A stretch of DNA of 64,000 bases from Fimenecus sp964557975 (GCA_964557975.1 CAZLCG010000004.1:1-64000); one strand, 5' to 3'. Shown: positions 7,309 through 16,669, numbered from the stretch's first letter. Numbers and translations: made by a program. The notes: generated from the sequence alone by a model not told the origin.

Positions 7309-9576
7309 ATGAGCGAAAAAAACAGAAAAAAAGTGAAAAAGTCTAAAAATCGGTTAGGTCCGAACGGTAAAAAAACCGTTACGGCTTTATTGGCTTTGGC
7401 TTTCACTGCGCTTTTATCGCTTGTAATTATAAGCGTCTATCTGCTTGTGTTTATGACGTCCTATGTAAACGGAGAGGCTAAAATAAATATTGATGAATAC
7501 AAGGAAAATCAGGCGCAGACCACAATTATTTACGCGTATAACGACAATGACGAGGTCGTGGAATTGACCCGTTTGCACGGTGAGCAGAACCGCGTTTGGG
7601 TAAGCCTTGACAGTATCCCCGAAAGCGTGCGGAACGCTTATATCGCGCTTGAGGACAAGCGTTTTGAAAACCACGACGGCGTTGACTGGCTCAGAACGCT
7701 TAAAGCGGTTTTAACCTTGGGCAAGAGCGGCGGCGGTTCCACGCTTACCCAGCAGCTTATTAAAAACCTTACGGGGGAAAACGGATATACCGTAAACCGT
7801 AAGTTCTATGAAATTTTAAGCGCGTTAAATCTTGAGAAGAACGCGTCAAAGGATACCATTCTCGAAGCGTACCTTAACACTGTTTATATGAGCCACGGCT
7901 GTTACGGCGTTAAAACCGCGTCTGAAAAGTATTTCGGCAAGGATCTATCCGAGCTTAACATAGCGGAGAGCGCGTCTTTGGCGGCGATTACCAAAAACCC
8001 GTCCAAAAACGACCCGCTTCTTCACCCTGAGGCGAACCGCGAAAGACAGCTTACCTGCCTTAACAATATGCTTGAAGAAGGGTATATCACGCAGGAGGAA
8101 TACAACGAAGCGGTAAATTATGAAATGATATTTACCAACAGCGAAAATTATGTCGCGACCGACAGCGGCGACGACTCGCAGGAACAGCAGACCGCCACCG
8201 TTATTCAAAGCTATTATGTCGACTATATTATTCAGTCGGTAATCAACGATTTGGTTTCTCAGTGCGGCTATACAAAATCGCAGGCTTCAAAGCTTATTTA
8301 TAACGGCGGACTTCGTATTTACTCAGCCGTTGATATGAACATTCAGTCGCAGCTTGAGGATGTTTATGTAAACAGGACGTCAATGCCCGCATATAACAAA
8401 AATGTTCCCGACGCGCAGTCCGCTATGACAATTATGGATTATTCGGGCAGAATATTGGGCATAGTCGGCGGTATCGGCGAAAAGACAGAAAACAGAGGGC
8501 TTAACCGCGCCACAAGGGCAAGACAGCCCGGTTCGTCAATCAAACCGCTTTCGATTTATACCCCCGCTATTGAGGAAAAATATGTCACTTGGAGTACGAA
8601 GGTGCAAAATTACGGTATTCCGAACTACTACAGCGACGGCGGCACAGGTCCCGTAAACTACGGCAACGACCCCGGTTCGCCAAATTCCTACGTTACCGTT
8701 CAGCAAGCGCTTTGCGTTTCTTACAACACCGTGCCCGCGCAGCTTCTTCGCCAGATGGGCTTTGATTTAAGCTTTAAATACGCTACCGAAAAATTCCGCC
8801 TTTCATATCTTACCGACAACGACAGGAATACCTCGTCGCTTGCGGTCGGCGGTACCGAGCTTGGCGTTACGACTATTCAGATGGCAGCGGCGTTCGCGGC
8901 TTTCGGCAACGGCGGAAAATACTTTGAGCCGTACTGCTATTATAAGGTCACTAACGCGAACAATTCAAAAATTTATCTTCAGCACACCGAATCGGAGGGC
9001 GAACAGATAATTTCGTCCGATACAGCCGATATTATGAACGAGCTTTTACAGACGGTAGTCACGGACTCGGCGCATCAGGCTACAGGCAGAAATTACGGGA
9101 TTTCAGGCTTTGAAACCTTTGCAAAAACAGGTACGACAAGTGACGATAAGGACCGTTGGTTCGTCGGCGGCACACCCTATTATGTGGCGGCGGTTTGGTA
9201 CGGCTGCGATATGCCCAAACAGCTTTCAAACTATGTTTCGGGCAATCCGGCAGGTAAGATTTTCGACGAGGTTATGACGAGAATCCATAAGGGACTTACC
9301 GTTAAGGAGTTTACTAAATATTCGCCGCTTGTAACAAGCGCGGTATACTGTGTTAAAACAGGACTTCTCGCAAGCAGCAACTGTACGAGAAGGGCGACGG
9401 GCTGGTATTCGCGAAGCAATATGCCCGGATATTGCGTAAGCTGCGTGGCTGATGAGCCGTCGGTTACCGAGCCTATTGACGAGCCCGAGTCCGACGGGAA
9501 TGCTCAGGCGGCGTCACCGAGCGCCGACGAGGCTGCGACCGCCGCCTCTGCGGAAGCTGCCGACGCGGCGGAATAA
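7309..9576 (+). CDS. Class A penicillin-binding protein (PBP1A family)
   Basis: A 755-residue bifunctional peptidoglycan synthase. A basic cytoplasmic tail is followed by one membrane anchor (residues 24-50). The GT51 glycosyltransferase domain has EDKRFENHDGVD (catalytic Glu115) and GGSTLTQQLIKN. The transpeptidase domain has the SxxK motif at Ser409-Lys412, SYN, and KTGTT near Lys606. A low-complexity tail rich in Ala, Glu and Asp ends the protein. It polymerises lipid II and cross-links peptides outside the membrane. ATCGGAGG is the ribosome site. pyrC begins ten bases after the stop, so the pyrimidine operon may be partly transcribed from this gene's promoter. Confidence 0.95.
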   Translation: MSEKNRKKVKKSKNRLGPNGKKTVTALLALAFTALLSLVIISVYLLVFMTSYVNGEAKINIDEYKENQAQTTIIYAYNDNDEVVELTRLHGEQNRVWVSLDSIPESVRNAYIALEDKRFENHDGVDWLRTLKAVLTLGKSGGGSTLTQQLIKNLTGENGYTVNRKFYEILSALNLEKNASKDTILEAYLNTVYMSHGCYGVKTASEKYFGKDLSELNIAESASLAAITKNPSKNDPLLHPEANRERQLTCLNNMLEEGYITQEEYNEAVNYEMIFTNSENYVATDSGDDSQEQQTATVIQSYYVDYIIQSVINDLVSQCGYTKSQASKLIYNGGLRIYSAVDMNIQSQLEDVYVNRTSMPAYNKNVPDAQSAMTIMDYSGRILGIVGGIGEKTENRGLNRATRARQPGSSIKPLSIYTPAIEEKYVTWSTKVQNYGIPNYYSDGGTGPVNYGNDPGSPNSYVTVQQALCVSYNTVPAQLLRQMGFDLSFKYATEKFRLSYLTDNDRNTSSLAVGGTELGVTTIQMAAAFAAFGNGGKYFEPYCYYKVTNANNSKIYLQHTESEGEQIISSDTADIMNELLQTVVTDSAHQATGRNYGISGFETFAKTGTTSDDKDRWFVGGTPYYVAAVWYGCDMPKQLSNYVSGNPAGKIFDEVMTRIHKGLTVKEFTKYSPLVTSAVYCVKTGLLASSNCTRRATGWYSRSNMPGYCVSCVADEPSVTEPIDEPESDGNAQAASPSADEAATAASAEAADAAE

Positions 9577-9586
9577 CGGAGGCGTT

Positions 9587-10879
9587 ATGACTGATTTATT
9601 ATTTAAAAATGTTAAGGCGGTCAATCCGTCGGACAATACCGTTAAATTTTGCGACGTGCTGATAAGGGACGGGGCGTTTTCGCAAGTCGGCGGTAATATT
9701 GAAGTTAACGGCGTTAAAATCATTGAAGCTTCGGGATTAACTCTGATTCCGGGGCTTGTTGACATTCATACCCATTTGCGCGATCCCGGCTTTACCGATA
9801 AGGAGGACATAATAACGGGCGCGAATGCGGCGGCGGCGGGAGGAGTTACAACGCTGTTTTGTATGCCCAACACGAAGCCTGCCGTTGACAGTGAAGCAAC
9901 CGTTAAATATATTCTTGATAAGGCAAAAAACGCCGCCGCAAGGGTAATTCCCGTTGCGGCTGTCACAAGGGGGCTTTCAGGCGGGGAGCTTACCGATATG
10001 AGCGCTTTGAAAGCCGCGGGAGCAGGCGCGTTTTCAGATGACGGAGTGCCTGTTAAAACAGCCGAGCTTATGCGTAAGGCTTTGGATGCCGCCGCCGAAC
10101 TGGATTTGCCCGTATTCGCGCACTGCGAGGATAAATCGCTTTCAAAAAAAGGCATTGTAAACGAGGGCGCCGTATCGGAACAACTCGGCTGTGAGGGAAT
10201 ACCGAACAGCGCGGAGGACGTCGGCACGGCGAGGGAAATTTCGCTTTTAATATCGGCAAAAAGGGGCGCGAGGCTTCATATATGCCATGTCAGCACGGAG
10301 GGCTCCGTAAATTTAATCGGATTTGCGAAAGCTCTCGGGCTTAATATAACCGCCGAAACAGCGCCTCATTATTTTATTTTTAATGAAGATAAGGTTCTTT
10401 CCTGTGACGCGGATTACAGGATGAATCCGCCTCTTCGTTCGGAAAAGGACAGGCTCGCCGTATTAAAGGCGGTTTGCGACGGTACGATTGATTGCATCGC
10501 GACTGACCACGCTCCGCATACGCCGTCTCAAAAAAACGATTTTTACACCGCGCCGAACGGAGTAATCGGTATGGAAACATCGTTTTCGGCTTCATATACG
10601 GCGCTCGTTAAAACGGGGCGGATTTCCCTTTTACAGCTTGTGCGGCTTATGTCCTATAATCCCGCAAAGGCAGCAGGAACAGACGGCGGCACTCTTGATT
10701 TGGGTTCCCGCGCGGATGCTGTTTTAATTGATGAGAACGAAAAGTGGACTGTTGACCCGTCTAAGCTTCACGGTAAATCGAAAAACTGCGTTTTCAAGGG
10801 CGAAGAGCTTCAAAGCAAGGTAAAAATGACTGTCCTCGGCGGCAGAATTGTATATAACGAATTACTTTCGGAGGTTTAA
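9587..10879 (+). CDS. pyrC: Dihydroorotase
   Basis: A 430-residue type I dihydroorotase; it interconverts N-carbamoyl-L-aspartate and dihydroorotate in de novo pyrimidine synthesis. Metal ligands are visible in GLVDIHTHLRDPG (HxH, about residues 55-67), FAHCED, HICHVSTEG and the catalytic-site CIATDHAPHT. The amidohydrolase fold and length fit PyrC. The ATG at 9587 follows CGGAGG, so a longer in-frame extension back into the PBP gene is not used. It is the first gene of a pyrC-pyrF-carA-carB-pyrK-pyrD operon. pyrB, pyrE and pyrR are not in the window. The catalytic residues look intact, unlike those of CarA and CarB downstream. Confidence 0.95.
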   Translation: MTDLLFKNVKAVNPSDNTVKFCDVLIRDGAFSQVGGNIEVNGVKIIEASGLTLIPGLVDIHTHLRDPGFTDKEDIITGANAAAAGGVTTLFCMPNTKPAVDSEATVKYILDKAKNAAARVIPVAAVTRGLSGGELTDMSALKAAGAGAFSDDGVPVKTAELMRKALDAAAELDLPVFAHCEDKSLSKKGIVNEGAVSEQLGCEGIPNSAEDVGTAREISLLISAKRGARLHICHVSTEGSVNLIGFAKALGLNITAETAPHYFIFNEDKVLSCDADYRMNPPLRSEKDRLAVLKAVCDGTIDCIATDHAPHTPSQKNDFYTAPNGVIGMETSFSASYTALVKTGRISLLQLVRLMSYNPAKAAGTDGGTLDLGSRADAVLIDENEKWTVDPSKLHGKSKNCVFKGEELQSKVKMTVLGGRIVYNELLSEV

Positions 10880-10880
10880 A

Positions 10881-11798
10881 ATGGCGTTTGACCGGCTTAT
10901 TGAAGAAATAATTAAAAAAGAAAATCCGACTGTTGCGGGGCTTGACCCGAAGCTTGACTATGTACCCGAATATATCAAGCGGAAATCATTTTCACGGTAC
11001 GGCGAAACGCTTGAAGGCGCGGCTGACGCGCTTTTGCAGTTCAATATCGGGCTTATTGACGCGCTTTGTGACGTTGTTCCCGCGGTCAAACCCCAATGTG
11101 CATATTATGAAATGTACGGCTGGCAGGGTATGAGGACGCTTGCGGAAACCGTCAAATATGCCCAAAGCAAGGGCTTGTTTGTAATTACCGACGGCAAGAG
11201 AAACGATATAGGCGCTACTATGGAGGCTTATGCCGCCGCGCATCTCGGCAGGACAGCCGTCGCGGGCAATACGTTTTCGGCTTTCGGCTCTGACGCACTC
11301 ACGGTTAACGGCTATCTCGGAAGCGACGGAATAAATCCGCTTCTTGAAATCTGCAAAAATGAGGATAAGGGGATTTTTATTCTCGTTAAGACCTCAAATA
11401 AATCCTCGGGCGAGCTTCAGGACAGATTTATCGGTGATAAGACCGTCTACAGAGCTATGGGCGATATGTGCGAAAGTCTGGGAGAGGATTCCGTCGGAGA
11501 ATACGGTTATTCGGCAGTCGGCGCGGTAGTGGGCGCAACCTATCCCGAGCAGCTCGGCGAGCTTCGCGCGGCGCTTCCCCACACGTTTTTCTTGGTACCG
11601 GGTTACGGCGCTCAGGGCGGCGGCGCAGACGATATAGTTTCGGCGTTCGATAAGAACGGCTTGGGCGCGGTTATAAATTCATCAAGAGCGATTATGTGCG
11701 CTTACAAAAAGCAGGGCGCGGATGAAAAAGCGTTTGCCGACTGTGCAAGACAGGAAGCGCTTAATATGAGAGAGCAGATTAAAAAGGCTCTTAAATAA
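10881..11798 (+). CDS. pyrF: Orotidine 5'-phosphate decarboxylase, type 2
   Basis: A 305-residue enzyme that converts OMP to UMP, the last step of UMP synthesis. The length, about 300 rather than 240, places it in the longer type 2 family. The catalytic Lys/Asp motif is visible as DGKRNDIGATMEAYA (about residues 101-115). A phosphate-site segment FLVPGYGAQGGGADD lies near residue 240, and NSSRAIMCAY closes the barrel. The start ATG follows TCGGAGG and begins two bases after the pyrC stop. Active-site residues look intact. Confidence 0.94.
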   Translation: MAFDRLIEEIIKKENPTVAGLDPKLDYVPEYIKRKSFSRYGETLEGAADALLQFNIGLIDALCDVVPAVKPQCAYYEMYGWQGMRTLAETVKYAQSKGLFVITDGKRNDIGATMEAYAAAHLGRTAVAGNTFSAFGSDALTVNGYLGSDGINPLLEICKNEDKGIFILVKTSNKSSGELQDRFIGDKTVYRAMGDMCESLGEDSVGEYGYSAVGAVVGATYPEQLGELRAALPHTFFLVPGYGAQGGGADDIVSAFDKNGLGAVINSSRAIMCAYKKQGADEKAFADCARQEALNMREQIKKALK

Positions 11799-11823
11799 GA
11801 TTTGAAAAGGTACGGTGAACCTT

Positions 11824-12912
11824 ATGAATAAAACACAGACAAGGGCATATCTTGTGCTTGAGGACGGAACGGTTTTCAAGGGCTTTTCCATGGGCAAAAG
11901 GGGCACTGCGATAGGCGAGGTGGTTTTCAATACCTGTACGGCGTCCTATGAGGAGCTGTTCGGCGATCCGACCTATTACGGTCAGATTGTAGCGCAGACC
12001 TATCCCTTGGGCGCGAACAGGGGCGTTAAGAAAAACGGCTCTCAAATTATGGCTAACGGCTACATAGTGCGCGAATGGTGCGATATGTCCTTGGGCGGGG
12101 AAACATCGCTTAACGATTATCTTCTCGAAAGAGGGATTGTCGGCATCTGCGGAATCGATACCCGCCGTCTTACGAGGGTGCTTCGTGACAAGGGCTATAT
12201 GAAGGGCGCCGTATGCGAAAATCTTAACGATTTTGACGCTCTTATAAAAGAAATAAAAAAATATACCGTTTCTGGCGCGGTTGAGGCTGTCAGCACAAAA
12301 GAGATAAAAACCTATAAGACCGAAAACGCAAGGTATTCTCTCGGTGTGCTTGACTGCGGCTTTCCGTTTAAGACGGTTGAGGATTTTTTAAGGCTCGGCT
12401 GTGACGTCACGCTTTTACCGGCTTTCACAAAGGCTTCTCAGGCGGAAAGCATGGGCTTTGACGGCATAATGCTTTCCGACGGACCGGCAGACCCCGACGA
12501 TAACCCCGAAATAATTGAAAATATAAAGGAAATTGTAAAGCTCGGCGTTCCGGTAATAGGCATAGGCTTGGGACATCAGATGTTAAGCATCGCCACAGGC
12601 GGTAAGATCGTCAAGATGGCTCAGGGTCACAGGGGCTCAAATCAGCCTGTTATGATAGACGGAACGGAGAATTTTATGGTAACCGACCAGAACCACGGTT
12701 ATTCCGTTTCAAAGGACAGCATTGATGAAAGCACGGCAGAAATTACAATGACTAACATAAACGACGGCACGGTTGAGGGCGTAAGGTATAAGCGGTTTCG
12801 GGGCATAGGCGTTCAGTTCACGCCCGACGGCGACCCTGACAGCAGCACGTCGTGGATTTATTCGGATTTTATCAGGATGATGGGAGAGAGCGCAGATGAA
12901 CACACGGTTTAA
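11824..12912 (+). CDS. carA: CarA-like small subunit with lost glutaminase triad
   Basis: A 362-residue homologue of the carbamoyl-phosphate synthetase small subunit, which normally hydrolyses glutamine and channels ammonia to CarB. The N-terminal domain is recognisable (AYLVLEDGTVFKG, GICGIDTRRLTRVLRDKG). The class I glutaminase domain keeps its scaffold (FGHRGSNHPV-like GHRGSNQPV, DQNHGYSV). However, the nucleophile elbow normally reading GICLGHQ is GIGLGHQ (Gly248 for Cys), and the His/Glu motif QFHPEA is QFTPDG (Thr333, Asp335). All three catalytic residues are therefore replaced, while the reading frame is intact and of normal length. Glutamine hydrolysis should be impossible. The ATG at 11824 is preferred; a GTG at 11815 is an alternative. 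It overlaps carB by 17 bases. Confidence 0.9.
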   Translation: MNKTQTRAYLVLEDGTVFKGFSMGKRGTAIGEVVFNTCTASYEELFGDPTYYGQIVAQTYPLGANRGVKKNGSQIMANGYIVREWCDMSLGGETSLNDYLLERGIVGICGIDTRRLTRVLRDKGYMKGAVCENLNDFDALIKEIKKYTVSGAVEAVSTKEIKTYKTENARYSLGVLDCGFPFKTVEDFLRLGCDVTLLPAFTKASQAESMGFDGIMLSDGPADPDDNPEIIENIKEIVKLGVPVIGIGLGHQMLSIATGGKIVKMAQGHRGSNQPVMIDGTENFMVTDQNHGYSVSKDSIDESTAEITMTNINDGTVEGVRYKRFRGIGVQFTPDGDPDSSTSWIYSDFIRMMGESADEHTV

Positions 12913-15892
12913 AAAAATTCTTGTTATAGGCGCGGGTCCTGTCGTTATAGGGCAGTCATCCGAATTTGACTATGCAGGGGTGCAGATGTGCCGCGCGTTA
13001 AGGGACGAGGGAATAGAAACGGTTGTTGTAAACTCTAATCCCACTACCGTTTCAACAGACAGAACGACCGCCGATAAGGTCTATATTGAACCGCTTAACA
13101 GCGAAACCGTAAAAAAGATAATAGAAATCGAAAAGCCCGACGGCGTTTTGGCAACGGTCGGCGGCAAGACGGGGCTTGATATTTGCCTTGAGCTTGCGCA
13201 GAACGGCGAATTGGACGAGCAGAATACAAGGCTTCTGGGAGTTCAGCCGGAGGTGCTTAAAAAGCTTCGGAACGCTCAGGCGTTAAGGGACACATTGGAG
13301 GAGATAGGCGAGCCGTTTTTAAAGGCGGATGTCGCCGACGATTCGGAGTCCGCTCTCAGGTTTTCGGCGGACGCAGGCTATCCCGTTTCAATTAAGCCTG
13401 CCTTTACGCCCGACTTTGAGTTGATTCGCTGTGACAGCAGTGAGGAAATACTTTCCAAATTCGGCGAGTGCGCGGAAAAATCGCTCGTCAGTCAGGTATA
13501 TATTCAGAAATGCGTTGACGACTATAAAGAAATTGAGTTTGAGGTTATCAGGGACGGCGCAGGCAACTGCATAAGCGTTGCAAGCTGTGAGAGTATAGAT
13601 CCCGTCGGCATACACTCGGGTGACAGTATTGTTGCCGTGCCCGCGCAGACAATGACGGATACAGAGCAGAAAAGGCTTCGCCGCGCGGCAAGAAAAATAG
13701 TAAAATTCCTTAAAATAGAGGGAAGCTGTCTTGTCCGATTCGCACTTAAATCCGACGGCAGCGAATATGCGGTCATTTCCGTTGAACCGCAGATGAACCG
13801 CACGACCGCGCTTATATCAAAGGTTACGGGTTACCCCGTTGCGGCTGTGTCGGCGAAAATTGCCATAGGTAAAAGACTGTATGAAATCAAGAACGATATA
13901 ACGGGCAAAACAACGGCGGCAAACGAGCCTGCGATGGATTACTGCGGCGTCAAAGTCCCGAAGTGGTCGTTTGAGAATTTCGGCGACACCGCCACAAGAC
14001 ATCTCGGTGAAACCATGCAGGCGACGGGCGAGGCGCTCGCAGTCGGCACAAGCTTTGAATTAAGCTTTATGAAGGCAATCCGTTCGGTCAACCCGAAAAC
14101 CGAGTCGGCGGCTCTGCCGAAGCTTAAAATGAAAACCGATGAGGAAATAAGAAATTCTCTGAGCGTCCGAGACGACGAGAGGATTTTTACGGTGTATGAA
14201 GCGATAAAGCGAGGCTTCAGCTTAACCGAAATAAAAAACGCAACCAATATAGATATGTATTTCCTTTCAAAGCTTAAAAATATTGCCGATACGGAAAACG
14301 AGCTTTCAAAGGGCTTGAATGAGGATTTATATTATAAGGCTAAATCGCTCGGATTTCTTGACAGCACAATTAAAAGAATTACGGGCGAAGAGGAGCTTCG
14401 GTTTGAGTGTACGGGGAGCTATAATACGGTTGACACCTGCGCGGCGGAGTACGATGTTGAAAAGCCGTATTACTATTCGTCGCACGATGAGGATAATGAG
14501 GCGCAGATATATCAGAAGGCACATCCGTCCTCAAAGAAAAAAATACTTGTCGTAGGCTCGGGACCTTACTCGATAGGTCTTGGGGCTGACAGGGATTATG
14601 CCGCTGTGGAGTGCTTGAAAACATTAAAGGATTTCGGCTTTGACACGGTAATGCTTAACAACAACCCGTCCGCCGTGTCAACGGATTTTGCTGCCGCCGA
14701 TTCCCTGTATCTTGACCCGATCACCGATGAGGACGTTATGAACGTTGCAAAATGCGAAAAACCCTACGGTGCTGTTTTGCCGTTCGGCGGCGGCAACGCT
14801 GTAAGAAAATCCGAGCTTCTGCGCTCTCTCGGCGTGCGAATTTTCGGCGCGGATATTGAAATCCACAATAAGCTTAAAAATAAAATTGAGTTTTTCGATA
14901 TGCTGGACGCTCTCAACATCAAGCACGCATCAAGCCGCCGTGTTATGCTCGGCGTCGGGCTTGAAGCCGACGTGCTGACTGACGGAAAGGATTTTCTTAT
15001 CCCCGGAGTCTGTGAAAGAATCGAAAAAGCGCAGATTAACTCCGGCGACTGCATAGCGGTTTATCCCGCGATTTCGGTAGATGAAAAAATTAAAGAAACT
15101 CTTGTTGAATATACGGAAAAAATAATCAAAGAATTAAAATACAGCGGTCTTGTAAATATTCAGTTCGCAGTTTACGACAACGAGCTTTACGTTACCTCGG
15201 CAAGCGTGGTCGCGACAAGGAATGTTCCGTTTATGTCAAAGGCGGCTTCGCTTCCGATTATCGAGTTCGCGACACGTCTTATGCTCGGTGAAGCTCTCGG
15301 CGATATAGGCGTCGGCACAGGGCTTTACAGAGAAGCGTCAAAGTACTTCGTGCGTGTTCCCGTGTTCAGCTTTGAAAGCCTTGAGGGAACCGACGTACAG
15401 CTCGGTTCCCAAATGAAATCAACGGGCGAGGTCATGGGCATTGCGGATACATTCGACGAAGCGCTTTTGAAGGCTCTTATCGCATCGGGCATGAGAATTA
15501 AGCGGACGGGCGGCGTGCTTATAACCGTTGCCGACACCGATAAGCCCGACAGCATCAAGCTTGCTGATGAATTTTTAAGGCAGGGATTCAGGATTTACGC
15601 TACGTCAAACACGGCAAAGCTGCTTAACTCAAACCATGTCGCGGCGAACGCCGTCAGAAAAATTCATGAGGGCAGACCGAACACCATGTCGCTTATTACG
15701 GAAAACAGGCTTTCTTATCTTGTTTCTACCGACGGGCACGGCTCGGGGCAGAATCCCGACGGAGTTAAAATAAGAAGGACCGCGCTTATGAGAAGGATTC
15801 CCGTTTTGCCGTCTGTTGAAACGGCGGCGGCGTTTGCAAAGTGCCTTAGCAAAAACAGCGCGCTTGACGAAATAAAAGTTTCAAAGCTTTAA
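12896..15892 (+). CDS. carB: CarB-like large subunit with both ATP sites degenerate
   Basis: A 998-residue homologue of the roughly 1,070-residue carbamoyl-phosphate synthetase large subunit. The order of domains is recognisable: a first pre-ATP-grasp and ATP-grasp unit, a helical oligomerisation domain (about residues 410-550), a second synthetase unit, and a C-terminal MGS-like domain (HEGRPNT, IRRTAL). In the first ATP-grasp the Gly-rich loop after IKPAFT is absent, the Arg equivalent to E. coli R169 is Lys167, Q285 is Arg281, and the ENPR-type metal/phosphate motif is replaced by EPQMNR. The second half lacks about 60 residues around residue 675-690, including its nucleotide loop, and has Ser768, Ser770 and Val772 in place of E841, N843 and R845. 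No frameshift or stop is present. I infer a non-catalytic protein that keeps the fold and the nucleotide-sensing domain. Confidence 0.9.
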   Translation: MNTRFKKILVIGAGPVVIGQSSEFDYAGVQMCRALRDEGIETVVVNSNPTTVSTDRTTADKVYIEPLNSETVKKIIEIEKPDGVLATVGGKTGLDICLELAQNGELDEQNTRLLGVQPEVLKKLRNAQALRDTLEEIGEPFLKADVADDSESALRFSADAGYPVSIKPAFTPDFELIRCDSSEEILSKFGECAEKSLVSQVYIQKCVDDYKEIEFEVIRDGAGNCISVASCESIDPVGIHSGDSIVAVPAQTMTDTEQKRLRRAARKIVKFLKIEGSCLVRFALKSDGSEYAVISVEPQMNRTTALISKVTGYPVAAVSAKIAIGKRLYEIKNDITGKTTAANEPAMDYCGVKVPKWSFENFGDTATRHLGETMQATGEALAVGTSFELSFMKAIRSVNPKTESAALPKLKMKTDEEIRNSLSVRDDERIFTVYEAIKRGFSLTEIKNATNIDMYFLSKLKNIADTENELSKGLNEDLYYKAKSLGFLDSTIKRITGEEELRFECTGSYNTVDTCAAEYDVEKPYYYSSHDEDNEAQIYQKAHPSSKKKILVVGSGPYSIGLGADRDYAAVECLKTLKDFGFDTVMLNNNPSAVSTDFAAADSLYLDPITDEDVMNVAKCEKPYGAVLPFGGGNAVRKSELLRSLGVRIFGADIEIHNKLKNKIEFFDMLDALNIKHASSRRVMLGVGLEADVLTDGKDFLIPGVCERIEKAQINSGDCIAVYPAISVDEKIKETLVEYTEKIIKELKYSGLVNIQFAVYDNELYVTSASVVATRNVPFMSKAASLPIIEFATRLMLGEALGDIGVGTGLYREASKYFVRVPVFSFESLEGTDVQLGSQMKSTGEVMGIADTFDEALLKALIASGMRIKRTGGVLITVADTDKPDSIKLADEFLRQGFRIYATSNTAKLLNSNHVAANAVRKIHEGRPNTMSLITENRLSYLVSTDGHGSGQNPDGVKIRRTALMRRIPVLPSVETAAAFAKCLSKNSALDEIKVSKL

Positions 15893-15901
15893 GGAGTATA
15901 T

Positions 15902-16669
15902 ATGATTCAAACCGTTTGCAAAATTTCAAATGCCGAACAACTGAACGCGGCAACGTTTAAGTTTGCGATTCATTCAAAGGCTGTTACAGATGAAGCGTGG
16001 TGCGGCAGGTTCGTAAATATTCTGTGCGGCGAAAAGACGCTTCGCAGACCCATTTCAATATGCGAAATCGATAAGCCGAACGGCACGTTTACCGTTGTGT
16101 TCGAGGTAAGAGGCGAGGGGACTAAGTGGCTGTCGGAAAGGAAAACAGGGGATGAGCTTGACATATTGGGGCCTCTCGGCAACGGTTTTTTCCCCGATAA
16201 GACCAAGGGCGCGGTTTTCATAGGCGGCGGAATAGGCTGTCCTCCTATGCTCGGCGCGGCTGAGGATTACGGAAAGGACGCTGTTGCAATTCTCGGCTTC
16301 CGCTCAAAGGAAAACGCCATATTGATTGACGACTTTAAATCCCGATGCAAAAGCGTTTATGTAACCACAAATGACGGAACGCTCGGCACAAAGGGCTTCG
16401 TAACGGATGTGCTTGAGGGAATGCTAAAAAAGGACAGCGGCTCGGTTGTCTATTCCTGCGGACCTATGCCGATGCAGAAGGGAATAGCGGAAATGTGCGC
16501 GAAGTACGGCGCGGAGTGCTATGTTTCGCTTGAGCAGAGAATGGGCTGCGGTATCGGCGCCTGCCTTGCGTGCGCATGCAAAACTCACGAGGCTGACGGC
16601 GAGCATATGCGCCATGTGTGCAAAAACGGTCCTGTATTCAACGCAAGGGAGGTAGATTTCAATGGCTGA
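15902..16669 (+). CDS. pyrK: Dihydroorotate dehydrogenase electron-transfer subunit
   Basis: A 255-residue FAD/[2Fe-2S] protein that passes electrons from dihydroorotate (via PyrD) to NAD+. The FAD-binding segment RRPISICEID and the NAD-site GGGIGCPPMLG lie in the first half. The C-terminal [2Fe-2S] cysteines appear as MGCGIGACLACACK followed by a further Cys at HVCKNG. A GGAG site precedes the ATG ten bases after carB. It overlaps pyrD by eight bases. Together with pyrD it makes the class 1B enzyme of anaerobic Firmicutes. Confidence 0.95.
   Translation: MIQTVCKISNAEQLNAATFKFAIHSKAVTDEAWCGRFVNILCGEKTLRRPISICEIDKPNGTFTVVFEVRGEGTKWLSERKTGDELDILGPLGNGFFPDKTKGAVFIGGGIGCPPMLGAAEDYGKDAVAILGFRSKENAILIDDFKSRCKSVYVTTNDGTLGTKGFVTDVLEGMLKKDSGSVVYSCGPMPMQKGIAEMCAKYGAECYVSLEQRMGCGIGACLACACKTHEADGEHMRHVCKNGPVFNAREVDFNG

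Noticed and set aside
9452..9586. N-terminal extension of PyrC into the PBP gene
   Set aside because: The extension is an Arg/Pro-rich out-of-frame reading of the PBP tail; the ATG at 9587 has a good ribosome site and matches the family start.
11824..15892. carA and carB as simple pseudogenes
   Set aside because: Both frames are completely open, correctly overlapped and in a working operon. Loss is confined to catalytic and ATP-binding segments rather than scattered stops or frameshifts; decay is still possible and is listed as a refutation test.
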